Origin: Parabacteroides hominis
GTDB taxonomy: Bacteria; Bacteroidota; Bacteroidia; Bacteroidales; Tannerellaceae
Assembly (NCBI RefSeq): GCF_014287585.1
Contig: NZ_JACOOJ010000042.1
Span: 1-44,860 of the forward strand
Direction of reading: 5' to 3'
DNA: 44,860 nucleotides
The notes under the pieces were generated by a model. That model did not search any database. It was not told where the DNA came from and saw only the letters and a list, made by a program, of their open reading frames with translations. Shown one piece after another: positions 15,929 through 25,530 of this stretch. Both the position numbers and the translations under genes were made by a program. Every line of letters starts with the position of its first letter. The stretch's first letter is position 1.

Positions 15929-17728
15929 ATGAAAAAAATTAATTATATCATAAGTGTTTGCTTGGTGTTGTTATTGGGCATTGGTTTAGTCTCATGTGAA
16001 GATTATTTGGATAAATCTCCGGAATCTGATATTACCGAAAGGGATGTGTTTGGTAATTTCAATAGTTTTCAGGGTTTTATAGAACAGATGTATAATTGTA
16101 TTCAAGATCCGGATAAGGGAGGGGCTTGGAACCGTTGTTTGTTTGCGGATGAAACATTAGGTGCGTCTCCATATCCGTTTGATCAAGGAAATTACTGGAG
16201 TAATGAAACGTATTTTTTCGGACACGCAGCCTCTCCGACAAGTGGGAACCCTCGTGACAAACGAATTTGGGAAAACGCTTGGTATGCAATTCGTGTGGCA
16301 AACTTGGCTCTCGCCAAATTGGATGAAGAAGGTTTGTTTTCTGGAACAGATGAAGAAAGGAAACATTTGAAAGGACAGGCTTTATTTTTCAGAGGTTGGT
16401 TTTATTTTGAAATTTGCCGTTTTTGGGGTGGAATGCCCTATATTACTAAAGTGATCGATCCGGTGGAAGATATGTTTGCGGAAGAGTATAATCGATTGAA
16501 CTTTAAGGAAGCGGCTCTTAAAATGGTTGAAGACTTTCGTGCGGCAGCCGATCTGTTGCCACATCATTGGGATCTTTCAGAACCTGGACAGGCGACAAAA
16601 GGACATAACCGTGATAGAATCAACAAATTCCATGCGCTTGGCTATTTAGGGAAGGCCTATTTGTTTGCGGCAAGCCCGATGGTTAACGAGGAAGCTACCG
16701 GAAACAGTTCTTTTGACCCTGAATTGTGTGCAAAAGCTGCGCAAGCATTTGGTGAATTGCTTCAGTTGGCCGATGAAACAGGTATTTATAAGATGCAGTC
16801 ATGGAACAACTGGACCGATTGTTTCTGGAGATGGAGTTATGAACGTCCGGGCGGAACGGAATGTATTATGATGCCTACGATTTATGACCGAAGCCGTGTC
16901 CGTTGGTCCACAACAGGAGGCATGGTTCCTTCTTCGATTGGTTTGAATAGCGGTTCGAGCGCTGATGTGCCGACTCATAATTATATCAAAAATTATGCGA
17001 TGGCAAACGGTCTTCCGATCGATGATCCGGAATCTGGCTATAATCCGAGCGATCCGTGGAGCAACCGTGAACCTCGGTTTTATAAAGATATTCTTTATGA
17101 CGGATGCCAAATTTGGAATCAAGAAGGATCTGATAAATATGCTCAACTATATAACGGTGGCCGTCATCGTAATGGAATCAATCCGGCCAGTTCTACAGGT
17201 TATTACTATTTAAGATATGCACCTTTAGGAAAGGATTTTACCACGTCTAAAGCGGATCAGTTGCAATCTTATAAACCCTATTTAAGATTGGCAGATATTT
17301 ACCTGATGTATGCGGAGGCTGTTAACTTCAGTTCCAATGGGGGACCGACAGCAACGGCATCCAATTATTCGATGAAAGCTGTCGATGCATTGAACGTGGT
17401 TCGTAATCGAGCACAGTTACCTGATCTTGCAGATAATTATTATAGAAATAAAGATGTTTTCTTTGAAGAGATCGTTCGTGAACGGGCGGTGGAACTTGCT
17501 TTTGAAGGACAACGTTTTGATGATTTACGTCGTTGGAATCGCAATTATGATCCTCGCTATTTGGAAAAGACAGCGATTGATTTCGATCGTGGTGAGGATG
17601 GAAAACCGATTAATGTAAGAGAGCGTGTTGTGATCAAGCGTGCTGTTAGCAAGAAACATAATTGGTTGCCGATTCAAACCAAATATACGACACAATATTC
17701 AGGATTCCCACAGAATCCAGGATGGTAG
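15929..17728 (+). CDS. SusD/RagB family glycan-binding lipoprotein (SusD 1)
   Basis: A 599-residue surface lipoprotein that forms the lid of the SusC 1 channel and binds the imported glycan. The lipobox is LVSC with the lipidated Cys at residue 23, followed by acidic residues (CEDYLDKSPESD) of the kind linked to surface export. TPR-like helices form the N-terminal half. The C-terminal conserved segment RERAVELAFEGQRFDDLRRW and the final PIQTKY...PQNPGW are typical of the family. It is 12 bases after susC 1, in the same operon. Confidence 0.93.
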   Translation: MKKINYIISVCLVLLLGIGLVSCEDYLDKSPESDITERDVFGNFNSFQGFIEQMYNCIQDPDKGGAWNRCLFADETLGASPYPFDQGNYWSNETYFFGHAASPTSGNPRDKRIWENAWYAIRVANLALAKLDEEGLFSGTDEERKHLKGQALFFRGWFYFEICRFWGGMPYITKVIDPVEDMFAEEYNRLNFKEAALKMVEDFRAAADLLPHHWDLSEPGQATKGHNRDRINKFHALGYLGKAYLFAASPMVNEEATGNSSFDPELCAKAAQAFGELLQLADETGIYKMQSWNNWTDCFWRWSYERPGGTECIMMPTIYDRSRVRWSTTGGMVPSSIGLNSGSSADVPTHNYIKNYAMANGLPIDDPESGYNPSDPWSNREPRFYKDILYDGCQIWNQEGSDKYAQLYNGGRHRNGINPASSTGYYYLRYAPLGKDFTTSKADQLQSYKPYLRLADIYLMYAEAVNFSSNGGPTATASNYSMKAVDALNVVRNRAQLPDLADNYYRNKDVFFEEIVRERAVELAFEGQRFDDLRRWNRNYDPRYLEKTAIDFDRGEDGKPINVRERVVIKRAVSKKHNWLPIQTKYTTQYSGFPQNPGW

Positions 17729-17758
17729 AATTTTTATAATCCTAAAAATTTATACTAT

Positions 17759-20700
17759 ATGAATAAGAATATAATATATTCCATTATAGCATTGTTTATT
17801 TGGAATTTATTTCCAAATGGACTTTGGGCGCAAAATCAAAGCTTGACAACAATTCAATCTAAAATAGTAGATGAGTCGGGTAAGCCTTTAGCGAATGTGA
17901 ATGTCTATAGTGATAATAGACAGGCTCGGACCAGAGAAGATGGTACTTTTACGTTGAAAGTCAATAATGATTCAAGAATAACAATCGAAGCTGATGGTTA
18001 TCAAAATAGAGTTCTTGTAGTCAGTGAAATAGAAGAAGAAACTCAATTGGTGCAGTCTTCTCTATATTATGATGATGAAGATTTAGTGAATTTGCCTTTC
18101 CGTAGTGTGAAAAAAGGAGATGTAGTTGGGGCGGCGAATAGCCTTGACGTAAGTGATATCAGTTCGTACGATAATTCGATTTGGTTGAATGGTATTTTGA
18201 GTGGTCGGACATTAGGAATGTTGGGCTCCAATAATATTCGCGGGCTTGGCGTGAGTTTAGATATCGGGTCGCTCATAGGTACGCAAACCGGGACTGCGAT
18301 GGTTGTGGTAGATGGAATGCCTCGTGATATCAATGGAGTTCGTCTTTCAGACATTGAAAGTATAACGGTTTTACGTGATGTCAACTCGGCTGTTTTATAT
18401 GGCACGGCTGCAATGAACGGTGTGGTTCTTATTACTACCAAACGCGGTGAGGCTTATAAAAGAACTGCTGATTTTTCTGTGAATTATGGTGTTTCGTTTC
18501 CTCGTTCGGCTTCCATGCCAGAATATTTAGGTTCTGCCGAATATATGGAATATTATAATCAAGCAAGAATCAATGACGGTTTTGCTCCTACCTATTCGGA
18601 TGAAATGATTAATAACTATCGGAATGGAAACAAGTACCGCTATCCGAGTATTGATTATTATTCTAATGAATATTTGAAATCATCAAGAAATTCGGTGGAT
18701 TTGAATGCCCAATTTTCAGGAGGAGATGAAAGGTTGAAATATTTGGCTGATTTGGCATGGAATTCTCAGGGAAGTATTTTGAATTTTGGTGAAGGAAGGA
18801 ATGCACGGTCTAATAATTTTAATGTGAGGGCTAATATCGATCTGAAAATCAATAATTGGTTGAATACGGCTGTCGATGTAACGGGACTATTTTACAATTC
18901 AAAAGGTCCTCGCGGTAATTTTTGGGGAAATTCTTCGACTGTTCGTCCATTTGAATTTTCACCGCTTTTGCCGATCAGCATGATTGATCCTGAAAATAAA
19001 TTGTTACAAGGGCGAAAGAATGATGTCGATGGGAAGTATCTGATTGGTGGTAATAGCAATTATGTAACAAATGGCATAGCTGACGGTTATGCAGCAGGTA
19101 TAAATAATTCGGTATGGCGTACATTTAGTTTCAATAATCGTTTGAATGTAGATTTGGGAATGATTACAAAGGGATTGTCATTTCATACTAATGTGAGTTT
19201 TGATTATTTCTTGCAATATAACCAAGCTACGCCGAAAGAATATTCCGTTTATGAACCAGTGTGGGACGATAATGACCAGATTATAAGTCTTAAACAACAT
19301 GGAAAAGATTCTAATCCGGGAACGCAAAATGTGGAAGGACGCTATTTTAGAAGACGAATGGCTTTTTATGGCTTGTTGAGTTATGATCGCACGTTTGAGG
19401 GTCTTCATCACGTGACGGGATCTTTGCTTGGTTACGGAACTACATTTAAAGATAATGATGGAGCTAATGATGATTTTCAAGGTGTGAAATCTTCTCATAT
19501 AGGTTTTCAGTTGGGATATATCTATGACCGGAAATATATGGTTGACTTTAGTAGCGCATTAGTTAATTCTGTAAAATTGCCTAAATCGAATAAAGTAGGT
19601 TTTTCTCCTTCTCTCGCTTTAGCTTGGGTTGTTAGCAACGAAGATTTCTTCAATAAACCTGATTTTTTGGATTATTTGAAATTGAAAGCATCGACAGGTA
19701 TTCTTAAATCGGATATTCCGGTAGGAGGTTTCTTCTATTATGATGACCGATACACTACCTCCGGTAGTTACAACTGGTACGAAGGAGGGAAAAGCCGTTC
19801 AGGTGTGATTTCGAGTTGGCCATCTAATCCGAATCTGACTTTTGCGACACGTAAAGAAATTAGTGCAGGATTTCAAGCTTTGTTATTTAAGTCATTAGGG
19901 GTTGAAGCCAATTACTTTTATGATATTTATGATGGTTTGGTGATTCGTCCTTCTTCTGCATATCCGAGTTTCTACTCAAACTTTGTTCCGTATGAAAATT
20001 TTGAGAAAGATTCATACAAAGGTATTGAAGTAGGGATTAACTTCAATAAGAAGTTCGGTGATTGGAGCTTTTATGCAGGTTTGAATTTTCTGTATTCTGT
20101 ATCAAAACGGCTGAAAGTAAATGAAATATATGCAAATGATTATCAATATCGGAAAGGGCATGGGAAAGATGCCACATTCGGCTTGGAAGCACTTGGTTTC
20201 TTTGAATCTCAAGAAGAAATTGATAAGAGTCCTTTCCAGACATACGGAGTGGTGAAACCGGGTGATCTTAAATATAAAGACCAAAACGGAGATAATGTGA
20301 TCGACTCAAGAGACGAAGTCTTTTTGCGTAACTGGCAAGCTCCGTGGTCTGAAGGATTGGAAGTAAGGATAGGCTATAAAAATTTCACATTATCTCTGAT
20401 AGGTGAAGGACAACAGGGGGCTAAAAACTTTAGAGAAAGTTCTTACTATTGGATGGATGGGAACGATAAATATTCTGTTATAGCAAGAGATTGCTGGACT
20501 CCTGAAACAAAAAATACGGCCAAATACCCGCGTTTAAGTTCCGAGGCAAATAGCAACAACTTACGCCGTTCTTCATTTTGGTTGTATGATAACAGTTACT
20601 TTAATATGAGACGTGTTCAGTTGAATTATAATATTCCAATGAATATCACGGCCTTTTTATTAATGAAAGATTTGGATGTATCGTTGGATGCCACTGATTT

Positions 20701-20797
20701 GTTCCAGATTGCTCCCAATTTGGAAGAACGTAGTTTGCGTATAGGGGCTGAACCTTATTATCGTACATTTTCAGTAACATTGAAAGCTAAATTTTAA
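17759..20797 (+). CDS. Second SusC family receptor, divergent, without STN domain (SusC 2)
   Basis: A 1012-residue outer-membrane importer. The signal peptide ends near LWAQ (residue 25). A carboxypeptidase-regulatory-like domain follows (about 33-105, DESGKPLANVNVYSDNRQAR), then a plug (MVVVDGMPRDINGVRLSDIE; VNSAVLYGTAAMNGVVLITT) and a barrel ending TFSVTLKAKF. It differs from SusC 1 in lacking the STN domain and in having no VVVGYG TonB-box-like motif; the linker reads YYDDEDLVNLPFRSVKKGDV instead. It would therefore import but not signal. The SusD 2 gene starts 4 bases after its stop. A second transporter for a different product size or part of the same glycan is the simplest reading. Confidence 0.92.
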   Translation: MNKNIIYSIIALFIWNLFPNGLWAQNQSLTTIQSKIVDESGKPLANVNVYSDNRQARTREDGTFTLKVNNDSRITIEADGYQNRVLVVSEIEEETQLVQSSLYYDDEDLVNLPFRSVKKGDVVGAANSLDVSDISSYDNSIWLNGILSGRTLGMLGSNNIRGLGVSLDIGSLIGTQTGTAMVVVDGMPRDINGVRLSDIESITVLRDVNSAVLYGTAAMNGVVLITTKRGEAYKRTADFSVNYGVSFPRSASMPEYLGSAEYMEYYNQARINDGFAPTYSDEMINNYRNGNKYRYPSIDYYSNEYLKSSRNSVDLNAQFSGGDERLKYLADLAWNSQGSILNFGEGRNARSNNFNVRANIDLKINNWLNTAVDVTGLFYNSKGPRGNFWGNSSTVRPFEFSPLLPISMIDPENKLLQGRKNDVDGKYLIGGNSNYVTNGIADGYAAGINNSVWRTFSFNNRLNVDLGMITKGLSFHTNVSFDYFLQYNQATPKEYSVYEPVWDDNDQIISLKQHGKDSNPGTQNVEGRYFRRRMAFYGLLSYDRTFEGLHHVTGSLLGYGTTFKDNDGANDDFQGVKSSHIGFQLGYIYDRKYMVDFSSALVNSVKLPKSNKVGFSPSLALAWVVSNEDFFNKPDFLDYLKLKASTGILKSDIPVGGFFYYDDRYTTSGSYNWYEGGKSRSGVISSWPSNPNLTFATRKEISAGFQALLFKSLGVEANYFYDIYDGLVIRPSSAYPSFYSNFVPYENFEKDSYKGIEVGINFNKKFGDWSFYAGLNFLYSVSKRLKVNEIYANDYQYRKGHGKDATFGLEALGFFESQEEIDKSPFQTYGVVKPGDLKYKDQNGDNVIDSRDEVFLRNWQAPWSEGLEVRIGYKNFTLSLIGEGQQGAKNFRESSYYWMDGNDKYSVIARDCWTPETKNTAKYPRLSSEANSNNLRRSSFWLYDNSYFNMRRVQLNYNIPMNITAFLLMKDLDVSLDATDLFQIAPNLEERSLRIGAEPYYRTFSVTLKAKF

Positions 20798-20801
20798 TAA
20801 G

Positions 20802-22538
20802 ATGAAGAAGATAAAGTTATATTTAGTATATTTCATGTCTGCTTTAACTTTAGGTGGATGTGAATGGGGATTGAACCCTGAAAACGACAATCATAGTGTG
20901 TTCGATCGGGTATATGGTGATCCTGCTTATGCCGAAGGCTTATTGATTACGGCTTATACACTTCTACCTACAAATAGCTATCGCTTTGATGAAGCTGCCA
21001 CTGATGATGCTGTTACAAATAATCTGACGAATGATTATCTGTATATGGCTAAAGGTATGTGGACTGCTCAATACAATCCGCAAAATTTGTGGGATAATTG
21101 CAATCGGGGGATTTTGTATATCAACCAGTTCTTGGATGTCATAGATGAGGTCGCTTGGAAACCTAAAGATCCTGAGCAGAATAGCTTGTTCATTAGACGG
21201 CTCAAGGGTGAATCGTTTGCGTTGCGTGGCATTTTGAAATATTATTTGCTTCGTAATCATGCCGGCCCTGTTTCCGGACAGATGTTGGGAATTCCTATTT
21301 ATGACATATTTGTTGAAACTTCCGATTTTGCCAAACCTCGTGCTTCGTTTGCTGAATCTGTACAAAGTGTATATGATGATTTTGAAATGGCATTGTCTTT
21401 ATTGCCAATGGATTATGGTAATAAGAATGATGTACCAAATGGATTCGAAGAAGTGAAAGAGGTCGATTCTTATAATTACGTAATGGGCGATGTTGTTCAG
21501 CAACGTATCAGCGGACGTATTGTCAAAGCTTTTAAAGCACGGTTGGCTTTGTTAGAGGCAAGTCCTGCATTTAACGTAAACAATGATGTGGCATTGTGGG
21601 AAAAAGCTGCGAATATGAATGGTGAATTACTTGATTTGGCTAATTTTGACCCGAAAGGAAATTTGTTTTATCTGAAAGGGCAAATCGATGCTGGAAACAT
21701 TACGGCAAATGATAAGTTGGATAATAAGGAAATTGTATGGAGACGTCCGATTTCTTCTTCGCGAAACATGGAAGTCGATAATTTTCCACCATCTTTGTAT
21801 GGCAATGGACGGATGAATCCTACGCAAAATTTGGTGGATGCATTTCCTATGGAAAATGGGTATCCGATTACGGATCCGAGATCGGATTTTGATCCGGATA
21901 AACCTTATGCAAATCGAGACCCGCGGCTTGGCCTTTACATTATATATGATGGCAGCACCTATAAGAGTAAAAAAATAAATACAGGTGTCAATTCCGGAGA
22001 TAATGGATTGAATGCAAAAGTGAACTCGACGAGAACCGGTTATTATATGAAAAAACTTTTGAGGGAAGATGCAAACCCGAATCCGGCCTCAGCATCGGAC
22101 CAACAGCACATAATTGTACATATTCGTCAAACAGAATTGTTCTTGAATTATGCAGAGGCTGCGAATGAAGCTTGGGGGCCAACGTCCGCTTCTGGTAACG
22201 GATTTTCTGCGAAAGATGTAATAGCTGCTGTTCGTGAACGCGCTGGAATTGTACAACCGGATATGTATCTTGAGTCAATAACGACAAAGGAAAAGATGAG
22301 GGAACTTATTAGGAACGAGCGTCGTCTTGAATTGTGCTTCGAAGGTTTTAGATTTTGGGATATACGCCGTTGGAATTTGGATCTTACGGAGGCGGCTAAA
22401 GGTGTACGTATCGAAAATGGGCAATATAATTATTTTACAGTTGAGGATCGAGTTTTTGATAATAGTTATATGCATTATGGACCGATACCGTATAATGAGG
22501 TGCTCAAATATAATCTTGAACAAAATTCAGGTTGGTGA
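20802..22538 (+). CDS. SusD/RagB family lipoprotein (SusD 2)
   Basis: A 578-residue surface lipoprotein and presumed lid of SusC 2. The lipobox is TLGGC followed by EWGLNPEND. The C-terminal family segment reads NERRLELCFEGFRFWDIRRW, and the protein ends NLEQNSGW. It lies only 4 bases after susC 2, which supports translational coupling. Its sequence is clearly different from SusD 1, so the pair is not a recent duplication. Confidence 0.92.
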   Translation: MKKIKLYLVYFMSALTLGGCEWGLNPENDNHSVFDRVYGDPAYAEGLLITAYTLLPTNSYRFDEAATDDAVTNNLTNDYLYMAKGMWTAQYNPQNLWDNCNRGILYINQFLDVIDEVAWKPKDPEQNSLFIRRLKGESFALRGILKYYLLRNHAGPVSGQMLGIPIYDIFVETSDFAKPRASFAESVQSVYDDFEMALSLLPMDYGNKNDVPNGFEEVKEVDSYNYVMGDVVQQRISGRIVKAFKARLALLEASPAFNVNNDVALWEKAANMNGELLDLANFDPKGNLFYLKGQIDAGNITANDKLDNKEIVWRRPISSSRNMEVDNFPPSLYGNGRMNPTQNLVDAFPMENGYPITDPRSDFDPDKPYANRDPRLGLYIIYDGSTYKSKKINTGVNSGDNGLNAKVNSTRTGYYMKKLLREDANPNPASASDQQHIIVHIRQTELFLNYAEAANEAWGPTSASGNGFSAKDVIAAVRERAGIVQPDMYLESITTKEKMRELIRNERRLELCFEGFRFWDIRRWNLDLTEAAKGVRIENGQYNYFTVEDRVFDNSYMHYGPIPYNEVLKYNLEQNSGW

Positions 22539-22572
22539 TAATATGATTGTTGATCTTAATTTATAAAACAAA

Positions 22573-23547
22573 ATGAAACAGATATATAGACTACTGCTTG
22601 CAATAAGTATTGCAACTTTATTTTCGGCATGTGAGAATTTCGGTGAGGAATTTGAAGATTATGAATATACAGCGGGCTATTTCCCTTATCAGTACCCTGT
22701 GAGAACTCTTATCTTAGGGGATTATATTTATGATAATTCGAATGATAATGCTCATAAATTTGTCATTTCTGTTGCAATGGGAGGAGTGTATGAGAATAAA
22801 ATAGATAGAGTGTTCAAGGTGGCTGTCGATGAAAGTCTATGCCAGAACCTATTGTTTACTTCCGGAGGGAATGAAATAAAACCTCTTCCTTCTAATTATT
22901 ATTCATTGAGCTCTCCTGATCAGATTATTATACAGAAAGGTAAATTTAATGGAGGTGTAGAGGTACAATTGGCTGACGAATTTTTTAATGACCCGTTAGC
23001 TATTAAAAACACCTATGTCGTTCCGATGAGAATAATATCTTCTCCTGATGTGGATTCTATTATTCCCGAAAAGAATTTCACTTTGTTTGCAGTGAAATTT
23101 ATTAATGAATATCACGGGACTTATTTCCATTATGGTACAAGTAGTGTGAAAGACGCGACCGGCCAAACGATCGAAGAAGTAGCTTATAATACACATAAGT
23201 ATGTTGAAGATTGCCCTAAAGTAAACTTGGTAACAACCGGACGATATCAGGTTTCGCTATCATTAGGATTGAAATCAGAAATATTTAAAGAAAATTTGCC
23301 GCTCTTGTTAGATTTTAATGAGAATAATTGTACGATATCCTCTCCTGCCAATTCTGCTTATTCGGTTACAGGGAATGGTGAATTTAAGCCAAAAGCCTAT
23401 TCATGGGGGAATAAGGAACGTGATGGTATCGTGCTTAATTATACTGTGAAAAAGGAAGATGGTTCTATTTATGTGGCAAATGATGTCTTTGTTATACGTG
23501 ATCGGGATATAGTGATGGAGGTATTTTCACCTGTGGAAAAGAATTAA
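22573..23547 (+). CDS. DUF1735/DUF5627-type surface glycan-binding lipoprotein
   Basis: A 324-residue lipoprotein (lipobox LFSAC, then the acidic ENFGEEFEDYE that favours surface display). The N-terminal part (about 30-150; YFPYQYPVRTLILGD, VAMGGVYENK) resembles the DUF1735/BT_3987-like Ig-type domain. The C-terminal part (about 165-320; INEYHGTYFHYG, EFKPKAYSWGNKERDG) resembles DUF5627/lipocalin-like modules. Proteins at this position, just after susD, are usually surface glycan-binding proteins of the SusE/F or SGBP type. The family names come from recognition, not a search. It follows susD 2 by 34 bases and precedes the first lyase by 16. Confidence 0.8.
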   Translation: MKQIYRLLLAISIATLFSACENFGEEFEDYEYTAGYFPYQYPVRTLILGDYIYDNSNDNAHKFVISVAMGGVYENKIDRVFKVAVDESLCQNLLFTSGGNEIKPLPSNYYSLSSPDQIIIQKGKFNGGVEVQLADEFFNDPLAIKNTYVVPMRIISSPDVDSIIPEKNFTLFAVKFINEYHGTYFHYGTSSVKDATGQTIEEVAYNTHKYVEDCPKVNLVTTGRYQVSLSLGLKSEIFKENLPLLLDFNENNCTISSPANSAYSVTGNGEFKPKAYSWGNKERDGIVLNYTVKKEDGSIYVANDVFVIRDRDIVMEVFSPVEKN

Positions 23548-23563
23548 TCAATTTGAATAAGGG

Positions 23564-25420
23564 ATGAGTATGAGAAATAAATATATTGTATTTTTTCTTT
23601 TTATATTTTGTGCCAGTTGTTTAATAGCGCAGGAAAAAGATGATATCCCGAGATTGGAAAATCCGATGTCGGTTCACTATCTGAAAAAGAAACTGAAGAA
23701 GGAACATCCTCGTTTGGTACTTAATTCATCGATTGAAAAAAAAGTCAAGCAAAAGATCCAATCAGATCCAGTTTCGAAAAATTATTATGCAGCTATTAAA
23801 TTGAATGCGGAAAAGATAAAAGAGAAGCCTTATTTGGAGCGGATTGTTACAGGCCGTAGGCTTCTTTCTGTGTCGCGTGAGATGCTGTATCGAGTTAACA
23901 TGTTGGGTATGGTTTATCGTATGGAAAAAGATCCGGAGACATTACATCGTTTGAACAATGAGTTAGTGGCAGTTTGTAATTTTACGGATTGGAATCCATC
24001 TCATTATCTTGATGTAGCCGAGATGTCTCTTGCGGTCGCTTTGGCTATTGATTGGGGCTGGGATGCTTTACCTAAAGAAACAATAGAAATGGCTATTGAT
24101 GCTTTAATAGAAAAAGGTATAGAACCAAGTTGGCCCCGAAACGGAAAGAGTCCTGGCTGGGTGTTTGGTACTAATAACTGGAATCAAGTATGTAATGGCG
24201 GGATGATTGCAGCAGCCATCGCTATCGCTGAAAAAGATCCGGAACTTGCTGCAAAAACGATTAAAAGATCGTTGGATGGGATTCCAATGGCGTTGTCTTC
24301 TTATTTACCTGACGGTGTTTATCCGGAAGGTTCTACTTATTGGGGGTATGGAACAGGTTTTTCTACTATCACATGTGCAATGTTGGAAAGTGCATTTGGA
24401 ACGAATTTTGGACATACTGGACATAATGGTTATATGGAAAGTGCTATGTTTAGAGTCATGTGTAATGCTCCTTCCGGAATGTATTTTAATTATGCGGATT
24501 GTGGAGATCGGAGAGGGCAAAGTGCTGATGTCATTCTTGCTTGGTTCGCTTCTAAAACAGGGAATAAGGCTTTCTTTGAAACAGATCGTTTACTCATAAA
24601 ACCGGAAAAAATGAGTAAATTGTCCAGACTGGGAGGTGCTGCCTTAGTTTGGATTTCTCAATTTGAGGAAAAAAGTGACGCTGATATGCCATCTGTTTGG
24701 TATGGTCGAGGGCATAATCCGATAGCGATATTTACGGGAGGCAATGGCTACTATTTTGGAGGAAAAGGAGGTCATGCTACGACAAGCCATGGTAATATGG
24801 ATGCCGGTTCTTTTATTTTCGAGCTTGATGGAGTTCGTTGGGTTGTCGACCCAGGAAATCAGGATTATCATGAGTTAGAAAAAACGGGATTTAATCTATG
24901 GGGTAGTTGTCAGGATTGCCAGAGATGGACATTGCTTACTAAAAATAATTATGGACATAGCACGCTTACAGTCAATGAACAATTGCAAAAGGTGAATGGT
25001 CATGCTACATTAGTTGAAGTAAAAGAGGGGGCACAACCAGAAGCTGTTTTTGATATTACGGCTCCTTATGAAGGGCTATTGAAAAGTGCTCGACGTTCGT
25101 TTACAAAAGAAAGTTCAACTTCACTTGTTGTAACGGATGAGATAGAACCTCTTGCCGAAGCAAAACTGATAACATGGCAATTGATGACAACTGCCGATAT
25201 TACGATAACAGAAAGAGGGGCTTTACTTAAACAAGATGGTAAAGTTTTGAAAATAGAAAATCTGTCACATCCGGATTTACGATTTTCTGTTATTTCTCTT
25301 GATCCGGCTCCGTTGGCTCTTGATAGAAAAATAAAAGGATTGAAACGAATTGAGCTGCGTATTCCCTCATGGACTATTAAAAAAGGAAAAGAAGTCATAA
25401 AAGTGAAATTGACAAAGTAA
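23564..25420 (+). CDS. Heparinase II/III family polysaccharide lyase (lyase A)
   Basis: A 618-residue secreted or periplasmic lyase. The signal peptide ends near CLIAQ (residue 23). An alpha-toroid domain (about 40-345) carries NNWNQVCNGG (204-213), the likely substrate-neutralising Asn, and YPEGSTYWGYG (253-263), the likely catalytic Tyr. A beta-sheet domain (about 375-618) carries GGHATTSHGNMDAGSF with His409 as the presumed catalytic base. Asn/Tyr/His is the set used in heparinase III, alginate lyase PL17 and relatives, which cleave uronic acid polymers by beta-elimination. The exact PL family (PL12, PL33 and others share this fold) cannot be fixed by eye. It is a paralogue of the lyase at 28745 with the same length. 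ATG at 23570 is an alternative start. Confidence 0.85.
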   Translation: MSMRNKYIVFFLFIFCASCLIAQEKDDIPRLENPMSVHYLKKKLKKEHPRLVLNSSIEKKVKQKIQSDPVSKNYYAAIKLNAEKIKEKPYLERIVTGRRLLSVSREMLYRVNMLGMVYRMEKDPETLHRLNNELVAVCNFTDWNPSHYLDVAEMSLAVALAIDWGWDALPKETIEMAIDALIEKGIEPSWPRNGKSPGWVFGTNNWNQVCNGGMIAAAIAIAEKDPELAAKTIKRSLDGIPMALSSYLPDGVYPEGSTYWGYGTGFSTITCAMLESAFGTNFGHTGHNGYMESAMFRVMCNAPSGMYFNYADCGDRRGQSADVILAWFASKTGNKAFFETDRLLIKPEKMSKLSRLGGAALVWISQFEEKSDADMPSVWYGRGHNPIAIFTGGNGYYFGGKGGHATTSHGNMDAGSFIFELDGVRWVVDPGNQDYHELEKTGFNLWGSCQDCQRWTLLTKNNYGHSTLTVNEQLQKVNGHATLVEVKEGAQPEAVFDITAPYEGLLKSARRSFTKESSTSLVVTDEIEPLAEAKLITWQLMTTADITITERGALLKQDGKVLKIENLSHPDLRFSVISLDPAPLALDRKIKGLKRIELRIPSWTIKKGKEVIKVKLTK

Positions 25421-25530
25421 AAATGTCTTTCTTTAAAATCTGGATATACAGAATGCTAAAGCTTTTTCGTTATTGTAAAGTCAATGATGAGAAAGCTTTA
25501 GTAAATTTAGTAACCAATAATACCATCGAA

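Noticed and set aside
25423..25530. 36-codon upstream extension of the fusion lyase
   Set aside because: A normal signal peptide starts at 25531. The extension would bury it inside the chain, although translation from 25423 cannot be excluded.
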